A stretch of DNA of 64,000 nt from Bradysia coprophila (taxonomy: Eukaryota; Arthropoda; Insecta; Diptera; Sciaridae): assembly GCF_014529535.1 (NCBI RefSeq), contig NW_023503972.1, positions 5,704,001-5,768,000 on the forward strand, given 5' to 3'. Made by a program: the position numbers and the translations under genes. The notes below the pieces were generated by a model. The model saw only the letters and a program-made list of their open reading frames with translations. It searched no databases and was not told the origin of the DNA. This document shows positions 36,523-47,513 of the stretch, piece after piece. Position 1 is the first letter of the stretch; the number at the start of each line of letters is the position of its first letter.

Positions 36523-38639
36523 ATGGTATACATGTCAGGCTGGTGCAGTGCACCAGTGGTGCACCCTAAAATCTTTTGTTTTTCTTTTGTTTTTATTTTG
36601 TGATTTTTGTTTTTGAGCTAATTTGGTTTCTTTTCGATGAGTGAAGAACACCTGATAATACACTAATCATACTCTTGTTACGGTATTCATCCGCTCAAAA
36701 ATATTAGTAGTGGAGCAAAAAGTAGCCTTACGATGGACTGATATGCACACAGGTTCTCGGTTCGGAAGTTGGTTTTTGTTTTTCACACTTAAACAAAAGG
36801 CAGACACTGAGAACACTGACTTAAAGATTAGATTAAGGTTCCTTTCACAGGAATCTTGATAAAGAACTTACTTCTGAAACCAGAAGTCGTGTGAAAGTAA
36901 TTTTATTACAAAGGCCGAAAATGATCTTTTTAAGTCGAACTCTCGGTTGACCGAATTCAAGTTTCTGTTCATTATTCGATCTGAACTATAGATTTTCATT
37001 TCTTAGAGAATTCGACTTGTTTAACATTACAATAATTCTTACACCAATATTCTACTAATCGTTTCGTTACAAAGTGAAACATTGCACTAGCTTTTACAGC
37101 CCTTCGCCTAAATTTTTAATTCGTCGAAAAAGAAAACGCAATGAAATTGTCCCTATAAGGTATTGACTATAAGACACAGTTAAGCTTACAAATCCGTCTA
37201 CGGAAGACAGCTCAAATCGACGGTGTTTTATGATCATATTAATCCATCAGACACCTCTATTGCTGCAGTGAAAGACTTGCTTGGAACTAAGAGATCCTTT
37301 TGATCGATCGGAAACAAAACATATTTCAAATAAGAGGAACACCGAATTTGTCATTGAAGCTAATTTTACCCGGTACAACTTAATTGCTATTAAGGCAATC
37401 TCCCCCTCACTGTTACTTGAATTTACTCGGCATGCAGGTTATGGGCTCAATATTTTAAGATGATATTTTTAACAATTAAAATTTTCGTTATTAAATCCAC
37501 CATGTAAGGAAATGATGATTAGGTGAAGTTAAATTTAGCTCGTAAAATATGGTGCCACACAGGTTTTCTTTACCTTCTAAAAAAAAATCTGAAAGTGAAT
37601 GTGAAAATGCCAGTTCGAAATTTCCAAACATAATTTTAATGTCACAGTAAACCTGCCAATATATGGGCCACATTTCTAACTTGTATGTACCAGGTAAAGG
37701 TGTACCAGTGGATATTCTGCATTGAAATCAGAGATGAGAATCGAGAACGGAGATGATTGTTCCGAAAAGTGTAGATCGAATTTGTGTTGATCACCTACCT
37801 TAACTAAAGAAAAAGTTTCGTCGCCAAATTCGTTATGTATTCTACTAACCACAGTAAATTTCCTAACTACCACCTAACACTCATGCCCAACTCTTACAAA
37901 ATGAAATTATTTTATTATTGAAGTTGTCCTACCAATTTATTCGATTAAATTCAAATTTCTTTGTCCAGCTTTTATGCTTTTTTTAGACACAAAAATTCTT
38001 TTCTTTAATCTTTGTTGTTGTTATTGAAGCCTATTACATAGAATTATACGATCAACAATTTAGCAACAATAATTTGACGAACGTGTACACGTCAAGAATT
38101 TTTTTTTCTTCCTTTTTTGGTTTAGTAAAACATTTTTTAAATTTTTCCATTTTTGTAAATTTTTAATTTTTTGTTTGATTTCTAAACTAACATCTTTGTG
38201 TTAACAGATAACGTTAACTTGTTTTTTTTATACTCACATCGAGAACAACTTTTTTTTAAGTTTAAAAATTAATTTTTCTTTTCTAAATAGTTCAATATTT
38301 TCAAGCACTTTTCCGGTTAGAGTATCAGAAATTTTGAATTTTGTTTTCGTTTTTTTATGTTTTTTTTTTGTCCATTCGTAACTCCCTTTGTCTTACTTTT
38401 ATAAATTGTTTTTTTGTTCTGTTTTATTAATTATAATTTTTTGTTATTATAAATAAACTCTTCATTTCTTTAACACTACAAAAAGATGTACTTAAGGTTT
38501 TTTTTCTGAATTTTTGGGCGACAATGCTGGGAGCTTTTTTTCGAAAAACAACACACCAAAATCGGAAGCTCACTTTTTACGAAATATTTTCTTTTCTTTT
38601 TTGCACATGGATCTCGCACGGAAAATTCGTAGATTTCGT

Positions 38640-39570
38640 TAAAGGCTGTGTAACTTATAATGTGGCTGCAGTTCTTATAATATAGCTGCAAGACCTCTAA
38701 AAATATAGCTACTGAACGCATATCCTATTAATGTTGGTTATTTACCTGCAATGTGAGTTACACAACTATATTATAGATTACAGAGCTACATTATGCACCG
38801 AGAACACATTTTATAGCTAGAATTTGCATATTGTGGTTGTGTACTCTATATCATAGCTGTGTAACGCATATTTGACGTATGAAAAATATAGCTGTGTGCT
38901 GCTTATGAGAAAATGTATGGAACCATGCATTCAAGTTGTGATTCGTACTGACGCTTGGTCGGACTCAATGTTAACAGATAAAGAAAAATCGTAAAATAGC
39001 TTGGCTGATTTTAATAAAGCTTGATTGTCAGGCTATAGAAATACCTCTTCAATAGTCAAAATCCGTGGAAACACAGACGAATGAAAGTATCAGAAATTTC
39101 AATACATTAGAAACGAATTAAGCCAAGTATCTGCTCCCAAATGTCAAACTAGGCATTTCACAGAAAACAATTGAATGGGCGATTCTTCACGCAGGCAGTC
39201 ACAATTCACTTTCTTTCAGAACCTGAAACAATGCAATGACAACTCACCAAAGTAAAAATGCTAAATATGAAAACTACAGACTTGAATTCGGCTGTGTGCC
39301 GTATAATATAGCTGTAGAATTTATATTGCGGTAGCAACGCTTCGAAATAAGAACGTGTTAAAGCACAAGCAAAATTAGCACAACAGCAAAGGTGACGGTC
39401 AGATTCTCAGGTTAAGCATCAATGGGCGCGGGTAGTACTTGGATGGGTGACCGCAAAATTCATGAAAGTTTAGGAAAAAAATTTATTTCTCGAGATAGAT
39501 TTAAAATGCGTCTCACAGCTATAATATAAGTTACACAGCTATTTTAACTACAGTCTTCGCAATATGCATT
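38640..39570. repeat. Degenerate TATAGCTGTGTAAC repeat block, both orientations
   Basis: Variants of ATATAGCTGTGTAAC and its reverse complement (GTTACACAGCTATA) recur from about 38,640 to 38,920 and again from 39,290 to 39,570, with unrelated sequence and a 5S-like fragment between. The edges are roughly inverted with respect to each other. It looks like a decayed foldback element. Confidence 0.55.
39400..39455 (+). pseudogene. 5S rRNA-like 3' fragment (5S pseudogene or 5S-derived SINE piece)
   Basis: The stretch with GGTTAAGCATCAATGGGCGC followed by GGGTAGTACTTGGATGGGTG and ACCGC matches the conserved internal part of eukaryotic 5S rRNA, which spans the internal promoter. The 5' third and the 3' end of a full 5S gene are missing, so it is a fragment. 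A SINE3-type origin is possible. Confidence 0.7.
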
Positions 39571-39707
39571 ACACAGCTATATGCCAAAAAATGGGGGTGC
39601 TAAGTCCACTTATAGATCTCACACGCATATTGGGATTTTCCGTGGTGATCCACAATCACTGTTAATTTTTTTTATCTTAAAGGCGCTTTGTTTCGTTATC
39701 TAAAATG

Positions 39708-39794
39708 AAAGCAAAATAAAATGATCGAGTCTGTTCTTTGACAATTAAATTTCAATTGTCAAAAACAAGACTCGATCACTTTATTTTGCTTTTA
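39708..39794. repeat. Near-perfect hairpin, arms about 43 bp
   Basis: AAAGCAAAATAAAATGATCG then AGTCTGTTCTTTGACAATT pairs with AATTGTCAAAAACAAGACT then CGATCACTTTATTTTGCTTT. There is almost no loop and few mismatches. Confidence 0.7.
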
Positions 39795-40135
39795 CCTTAC
39801 ACAGAAGCAATTCAACGAAATTATGCGATAAGGTAAAAGGAAAAGGAACGGTATGGACAATCAAGTAGTTTACTTCTCACATAGATGACGAAAAGTAAAG
39901 ATTTCGTAGTGAATGCTTTTGTACGCATCCCTACCTCGAGGGACAATGTTCATAATCTAGTGTCTAAGAAGCATCCATCACTCGATGACATAATAGCTAT
40001 TTATTCAACAAGTTGGTATATGGGGTTGTTTTTGTCACAGGTGATGTTATAAAACGAGCGAGGCGAGGTTCAAACGGAGTGACGAAAAGTATATTGAGAA
40101 AAAATTAGAGACGCAAAAAGACTTGCAAATGGGTC

Positions 40136-40322
40136 AGGGATCTCAATGAAAGTATAAACCAGGTATGGTCTGTTCATACAAACCGGAGGACATGGCGATT
40201 TCATATAAACAAACTCACCTCACATTAGAGATGAGTTTGTTTATATGAAATCGCTATGTCCTCCGCTCCATACAAAGTTTGACATTCGACCATACCTTGT
40301 GTTGATGTTCATTGAGGGATCT
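40136..40322. mobile_element. Palindromic MITE, about 187 bp
   Basis: The left arm runs from GGGATCTCAATGAA through AGGTATGGTC to GGAGGACATGGCGATTTCAT. The right arm returns as ATGAAATCGCTATGTCCTCC, GACCATACCT and TCATTGAGGGATCTCC. The loop is only about 20 bp. Confidence 0.65.
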
Positions 40323-40840
40323 CCCTCGCAAACCTTTGAAAAATACAACACTTCTGCAGCCAAAATCTGACTGATTGAATTTTTTCATAGATGGCGTTGC
40401 TTTTGCGAGGCGGTACTACCTGGAACTGTTTTTCCGTTTCACGTAAATACAGAGAAATGATAATTTGGTACTCTGCTTGTTTACCAATTCATAATTTCTC
40501 TGCATAAATGCAAAGAAGAAATATTTGCAAAAAAATACGTCCGATTTTGGTGGGCTGTTTTTCAAAAATTGGAATTCCCCATAATGAACTGAATGCGATC
40601 GAGTCAGTTATGGTAATAGTGATAAGTGGCGGGCTGGATCACATACCAACACCACAACAAAGCATTCATCTATATCTATAACCAGTCTGATCCCGTCTAG
40701 TTCCCTATTCTGCATTATTTCAGCCATTTTTTTTCGTTTTTTTTAAATTTTATTTTCTGTTTTGCTTGTTAAATATTTTACAAATCTATCAAAGAAATCG
40801 TTTCCTTATTTTTGTTGCTAACAATAACTTCCGGCGAACA

Positions 40841-42488
40841 TCAAAGTGTAGCGTCAAACATTTGGAGGGACCTTGTGACCAGATCATCTTTTAAACATGC
40901 CTCTAAAAATTCTTCGATTGTTATTACACCGTCCTGGTTTAGATCCAATTTACGAAATACCCTGTCTACCTGTAATTGACAGTATTTTTTCTCATTTTTA
41001 AAATTGTTCCAAACAATTGCTGCTTTGCCTGAAAACTTACCTGATCTCTACATTTTCGATCGTCTTCCGGCTGATGGGGACGTCTGCCCATCAGTTCGTG
41101 AATTGCTTGTACTATTTCAGATAATTCATTGCGACTAATGCAACCGTCACCATTTAGATCGTACAATTTGAATGTCCATCTCAGTCTTTCGTAAACGGAA
41201 CCACGCAAAAGTGTGGATAACGTTACGAGTAAGTCCTAGATTACAGGAAATTTGAGCTTTTAGTTCAATTTAAATTTTGAATTTTTGCGGTAAAAAAGGG
41301 AAATATCAAAAAACATTTCAGATAGATTGAGTCCAAAGTTAATAGAAATGTCAAAAATCATCCACAGAGAACTTAACCTGAACAGGCACTTTGTTCACGT
41401 TTGATAATAGAAACAAATGTTTGAATGGTTTTCTTGTAAAATAATAAGCTTAAGTCATGTTCACACGTTAGCAAGCGGGCGTGACGCAAGTCCTCCTCCT
41501 GACGTCATATAATAAATGTCAAAAACTGAGCGTTAAAATGACGCTGTGAATTTTCAATTTTGAAAAACTCATCACGTCATCTTAAAGGGTCTGACCTGAA
41601 CCTAACTTTAAACCAGGTCAAGTTTAAAAATCTGCGAATTGATTGCTTGAAGTTGTTGAATTGTAAAAAATTTTGAGAGTAATTGTTAAGGATCAGCGTA
41701 AACAGTGTCCCGCCATCACATCACAAAATTGATTTTAGATGGTTGAGTTCGTTGATTCTTCAATTTCGGGGAAATAAATGTGAAAATTTGACGAGGAAGT
41801 ACAAAACGGAACAAATAATGTGAAACGTATAAGTAGAGCATGGATGTGAGGTAGGGTTGTTTTAAAAACTACAAAGAATATAAGTCTTTCATGGAACGGA
41901 TTCAGACTTCTCAGTCCTCAACTTCATACAAAATTTTCCACACTGAGACAGTGAGAAGTCTGAATTCGATCGATTTAGGCTTTGTGAGAACTCTCTTTCT
42001 TACTCGGGATGACAAAGCAGAACATATAAGAATGGACACTTACTCGAAAACTTATTGCTCCGTTGCAATTAACGTCAAAAGCTTTGAACACATAATGCGC
42101 ATAAAGGCTAGAATCTGTTGAAAGGAAAAGAAGTTAATAACGAGCAATGAAATTTGTCATCGGTCAAACATAGGACCGCATTGAACTTACTTCCGTGAGG
42201 AAAAAATTTCGCATAAATATCTTTAAAGCAGTCTTCGTGTACAACACCTTCAGGGCATTCCTTTTATTGTAAAAAAAATATTTTAATTAGTTAAAATGGT
42301 CTGTAGGTTTCCAAATGCTCACGACTTACCGTTTTAAAACCTCGATACATAACCCGAATTTCCTGTCGTGTAAATTTCGTCTGTCGACATAAGTCTTCCA
42401 GAGCCACTGGTATTGGTTTTGGCACCCGTGTAGCTGTTTCCAGCTCATAAACTACTTCTTCAATGGGACTATCTGGCGGTGTTGCCAT
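40841..42488 (-). CDS. KChIP: Kv channel-interacting protein (KChIP-type neuronal calcium sensor)
   Basis: EF-hand protein of the neuronal calcium sensor superfamily that binds A-type Kv4 channels. Five exons (42488-42330, 42260-42191, 42114-42044, 41235-41041, 40969-40841) keep phase and give 207 residues. Introns are 69, 76, 808 and 71 bp. Landmarks in order: [37 protein letters not shown], the degenerate first EF-hand region [22 protein letters not shown]2 [12 protein letters not shown] (from residue 90), EF3 [12 protein letters not shown] (from 126) and EF4 [12 protein letters not shown] (from 174). It ends SLQMFDATL. There is no N-terminal MG myristoylation site. EF3 and EF4 keep the Ca2+-coordinating acidic residues. 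A possible polyadenylation signal AATAAA is at 40754-40749. Confidence 0.95.
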
Positions 42489-42916
42489 GGTAATTTATTT
42501 ATTGTTTGTCGGTTTCGGTTCTTGTGAAGATAATTTCGTTTCGTTCTGTTGTTGCTTTTATCGTGGGATAATCGAGGAGATCGTGGGATAAGATTCACTG
42601 CACTTTGTACTATTTGTCATTCATAATGGCATCCAATTAAATTTAATGTCGATCTCGCCCACACGTCAGCGAAATTGTATCAATCATGCTGATTTAATCT
42701 GGAAAGGAAAGAAAGGGAAATGTAAGAAATAAATGAAGTTGTTATCGATGTTTGAATCAACAAATTTGTGGTTTATTGGCGAATGGTCGAATGGACAGAA
42801 TTTTTTCTCGGATGGAAATGTCTTTTTATCATTTTTATATCCCTTGACCATCGTTTAATTTACCTCGAGGTCGAGGGGGATATCACCACACTTTTTATAC
42901 TTAGAAATATGTTTTA

Positions 42917-43822
42917 GAGGGATTCTTTTGAATTTCGACTGACCGAAATCGGCGCAATTTTTTCCAGGACTTTTTTATATATGTCTAGTTAGGCCTTGGT
43001 GCCTAGGCCCCAAAACCAGTCTCAGACATTTTTGATCTTCCATACCTGGCTGGTTGTAAGTGGCCAAAAGTCGAAAAATGAGGTTTCGTAGTTCGGATTT
43101 CATTTCCGTAAGGTGGCGAGGACACGGGCGTGTATGGGTTCGTTGGAAAGCTGATAATCGGCCGAAAATATGACTTCCGGAAAATTTCTCAGAATCGATG
43201 GAACCTCCGTGAACTTTGATGAGAGCTGTGACCTCACTAATGCAATTATTTGATTAAATTATTACTTATTATGAATGTGGAAGGCCTCAGCTTTACAGCG
43301 ATACGCATATTTAGTAGTTTGGTACGTGACTACCTAACAGATGAAAACTGTGTGTTTCACTCCGCCAAACTAGTAAATATGCGTATCGCTGTAAAGCTGA
43401 GGCCTTCCACATTCATAATAAGTAATAATTTAATCAAATAATTGCATTAGTGAGGTCACAGCTCTCATCAAAGTTCACGGAGGTTCCATCGATTCTGAGA
43501 AATCTTCCAGAAGTCATATTTTCGGCCGATTATTAGCAAATTTTATGAAGTTAATATTTGCCCCAGGAGTACTTGACCTCAGCTTTCCAACGAACCCATA
43601 CACGCCCGTGTCCTCGCCACCTTACTGAAATGAAATCCGAACTACGAAACCTCATTTTTCGACTTTTGGCCACTTACACTTACAACCAGCCAGGTATGGA
43701 AGATCAAAAATATCTGAGACTGGATTTGGGGCCTAGGCACCAAGGCCTAACTAGGCATAGATAAAAAAGTCCCGGAAAAAATAGCGCCGATTTCGGTCAG
43801 TCGAAATTCAAAAGAATCCCTC
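42917..43822. mobile_element. TTA-flanked foldback element, near-perfect ~400-bp arms
   Basis: It begins GAGGGATTCTTTTGAATTTC and ends with the reverse complement, flanked by TTA (42914-42916, 43823-43825). The arms mirror each other up to GCATATTTAGTAGTTTGG (ending 43322), opposite CCAAACTAGTAAATATGC (from 43364), leaving a loop of only about 41 bp. The inner ~140 bp show one mismatch by eye. The right arm carries an extra ~47-bp insert near 43,534-43,580. It shares the terminal motif with the 31,772-32,487 element. No transposase. Confidence 0.8.
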
Positions 43823-45516
43823 TTAACCATTCTTCAACCCACAAATACAATCCATCTAATATTAGATTGAAACATATACAGTCTACTAGCAAAGACGTTT
43901 TAAGCTTCCGGTTACTGTTGTGGTCAGTTAAACAAATAATAAATAAATTTTGGCGTCGACATTCTTACATAGCCCATGTGAATAGTTAAATGCAGAAGCA
44001 GAAAATTAGCGAATTATAAGAAAAGTGCAATTTCATTAATTTAGCTCAGTTTAAACTAAACTATGAAAAAAATTTCTATTGACATCGTCAGACTATTTGA
44101 AACGGAAGCAAAATTTGATTTTACATATAATTCGCTAATGCATTTAACTATTCATACATTCTCACCTCAAAATACTTAGCAATGTTCATGCAACTATCTG
44201 TTTTAGTCCCACACATTCTACGCGTTTTATATGTTAGTATGATTCCTTTTATTCTTGGAATACTTGGCATCAGATTAAATGGAAATTTGTGATCTAAAGG
44301 TTTGAATATTTTGGATCTAAATTGTGGAATTTGTGGATCATATTTTCGACTAAGTACTTTCCCCCTTTCTGTGATTCAGATTTGTGTGTCATAAATATGA
44401 GCTGGTGTGTGTCCCGGAAATATCGTTCCAACATCATCTAGTCACATGAACATAAAAGTTATTGTTATGAAAGTAGCTTTATAGTTTTGAAATAATGAGG
44501 GTTGGTTCGGTGGGTGGAAAAAGGCTTCTCGTTTCTTTTGCACTGGTTCATTGCTTGGTGGATAGAGGTTTTGTACGATGGTGTTCTACATTATTATGAA
44601 AGTTTCTTCAGTTTCTGACACATTACCGAAGGCGTGTCAAGTGGGTTTTTATTTATATCAAGTAATACACTTGACAGCATCATCAATATCTAAATAACAC
44701 ACATCGGGATGAACGATATTCGATAAAATAATATCAATCATTTTTTGTGTATGGTTGCTCCCATATTATACACACGGGTCTCCTTGTGTATTTGTCTGTT
44801 AATGGAAAAGTTGTAACATTTTCCCTTATTTTTTATATGATTTTGTGTCATTAATGTGGGAAAAAAATGTTTTTTCGACAGAGGAAGCCGATTTCGGAAT
44901 GATATTGGTTACTCTCGAGCTCCTTCTCACTCGGTAAAATGTGTCGTCGGTTGGGTGTGCCAATAAAATCAATCATTAATCTTGTACGGTTCCGTATAAA
45001 TTTCAGATGGTTAAATTTTCTATCAAATTGAATATGTTTTTCGTTATTCATGAATTATTTATGTTCGCTCGTTCGATGGGCTTGTAATATTAAGTTAAAC
45101 CATTTAATATTTACTGTAATATATATGCTGACGCTTCAATTAATACGTGCGGTACACACAGTGAGTGTATTCTCGTTGAGGACATTATTATGTGTCACAG
45201 AGGCAAGCATGCATCATTTCCGACAGCTGTTTATTTATCGCGCATGATGCTTTCATTTTATCATGAGTCAAATCTATTACTTCATTTCCGTTAATATTCA
45301 CGAATGGTACTAAAATCGAGAACGTTTTGTGTAATTAAAATTTTAAATAGAGATCCACTGAAATCCACTGAACTAGGTGCTTCCACGTTTGCCGAAAGTT
45401 CTGAAAGAACCACGAAGACGGGTGACACCAAATTTTATAAACAGATAGTGAGAGAAATCAACTTGAAAAAAATATTTTTCTCGGAAATTCAGAATTTTGT
45501 TTTTGTTAAGTTTCAT

Positions 45517-45727
45517 TTTACCACAGCACTGCTACTAGCATGAACATAGAAAATATTCGGAGGCTGATGAAATCACAGTAGGTAATTAGTTATACCGATA
45601 GATGACTTGTTTTCGTTGTATGAGTTGAAACATACAATACAAACAATCCTAAGCTCGTATTACTAAAGCCTCCAAATTTGACATTTGTCAATTCAGTGTT
45701 CATGCTAGTAGTTGAGCTGTGATTTTA
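45517..45727. mobile_element. TIR element, about 210 bp
   Basis: TTTTACCACAGCACTGCTAC plus TAGCATGAACA pairs imperfectly with TGTTCATGCTAGTAGTTGAG plus CTGTGATTTTA. The interior is AT-rich. Confidence 0.5.
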
Positions 45728-47513
45728 CATATAAACTTCGCATCCGCAATTGTGTGTCACCGCCTTCGTGATCAACTCAGAGTTGTCTTAACCTGTTTAG
45801 GAAGGTGCTTCCACGTTTGCCCAAAGTTCTTAAAGAACCTTGCGTTTGCCTAGGGTTTGAAACTAGAACCGCCTTACAGGCAAAATATCAGTTAGCACCT
45901 AAGTGACGTTAAGCCGTTGGTCTAGACTGCACTTGTCATTATTGTTAGTGGTTTCAAAAGAAATCAAATCAAAAAGACACCTACGACGAGGCAGCTGACA
46001 CCAAAATTTTAACAGTTCAAATCAGTGGATTTTCTCCGCATATTTCTATTAGAAAATTTAGATAGCATTTCGTGATCTTCGTGATTAACAGATAATATAG
46101 TCGTCTGAATCAACATTCTGAATCTGTTTACGGAGAAAAAGTTTATGAAGAAGTCAGGTCACTAATTTACTTTAAGAAGATGGTACCATCATTAAAGGAA
46201 TATTTTTTTTAAATCAGAAAACCGGCAGCAAACAGCGCTGCTCGACTTGTGCTTCCTGTTCTCTTTCAGATGTATTTGGTCAATTTTACACATCACCTCC
46301 ACTTCATGTGAAACAATTTAATTCGAAGAAACTCATATATCAGCAATATGCACATTCTGAATACTTTGTCAAAGACTCTTCAGTTCAAGTTCAACATGAC
46401 TCTCAAAACTGTTTAATTCCCTCTCAAGGAAGCCAATTTGATGCGCAACCATTTAAATTAACTATTTTAACAGAAAATCAACATTGTGATCGCTTATAAT
46501 ATTACCACAATTTCTTAAAGCACCACTTAGGCATCGAACAATGGTATATGTCGTCGCGTTCCCTTTCGATGACAGGAACGGCACTAATCGCTAATCTGTT
46601 ATATTGAGTTGAGCTGATAATTGCACAAGATAGCTTCTAAAAGTCAACAAATTCAACGATTTTCTGATGAATTTCTCAAACAATTTTCAACTTATGAATA
46701 TATCGCATCACATCTGGTGAAGGGTATGTAAAGTATTATGTATGTGGTAAAGCGAAATCTGCTTTCCTTGCCTCATGGATGAATTTGCTTATGGAACAAC
46801 GATAGCTGTGAAAGTAATGACTTTTTGTAAGCGTTTTTAAACGAGGGTTTGGTTTATGTATAGTATGCCTGTTCGCACATTTTTATTTTAACAAGTGGAA
46901 AGTTTTTAGTTCGCTCCGAAGGCAATAGTAGAGCTGTGCGAGCAGCACAAACAGCGGCTCGCTCGTTCCCGAAAGAACAAAGTACGGGCGGTCCAAAAAC
47001 GGTGAAGGGTAACGCTATTCCAAGCACTTCCGTTCTATAAATGTGAAGATTTCAGTCTGAAATAAAACATGATTACTTCTTCGTTAAACTAAACCCATTT
47101 TAAACGGAAACACTGTTACGTATTCTACTTTACTGTGGCACAATTTTTCTGTGTTGCTTAAACTTAAAGAAGTCCCATTCAAAATCGGGAATATTAATGC
47201 CTGAAATGCATAATGGGATTAAATGCAATTTGCTCGCATTTGGAGTTTCTTTTACATTGACGTCAGCCATGAGAGCCGCCGAAAAGAAGCCGCTGTTCAA
47301 ACTACCGCACTTACGGCACTTACATAGTTTGCATAAGCCGATCCGTCAGCCATAGGGCATGGATATTGTTGACGTTTTCACCACTTGTCAGCAAATTAGC
47401 TGAATGTGGCGCTTTTGTAGTTTTCAGTATAAAACGTCATTAAACAACCGTATTCAGCTATTCAGAACAAGGACGGCGCTTTTGTAGTTTTCAGGGTAAA
47501 CTTGTATGTCGTC

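Larger units (their letters stand above)
31454..40840. other. 9.4-kb repeat-rich stretch without a recognised gene
   Basis: No open frame here resembles a known protein. The listed elements account for much of it: nested TIR elements at 31.8-32.7 kb, a three-copy tandem block at 34.8-35.3 kb, hairpins at 36.5, 39.7 and 40.2 kb, and a TATAGCTG-rich block at 38.6-39.6 kb. Parts at 33.9-34.4 and 37.9-38.5 kb are very T-rich. A decayed right end of the TTA-targeting family is at 40,541-40,575. Confidence 0.45.
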
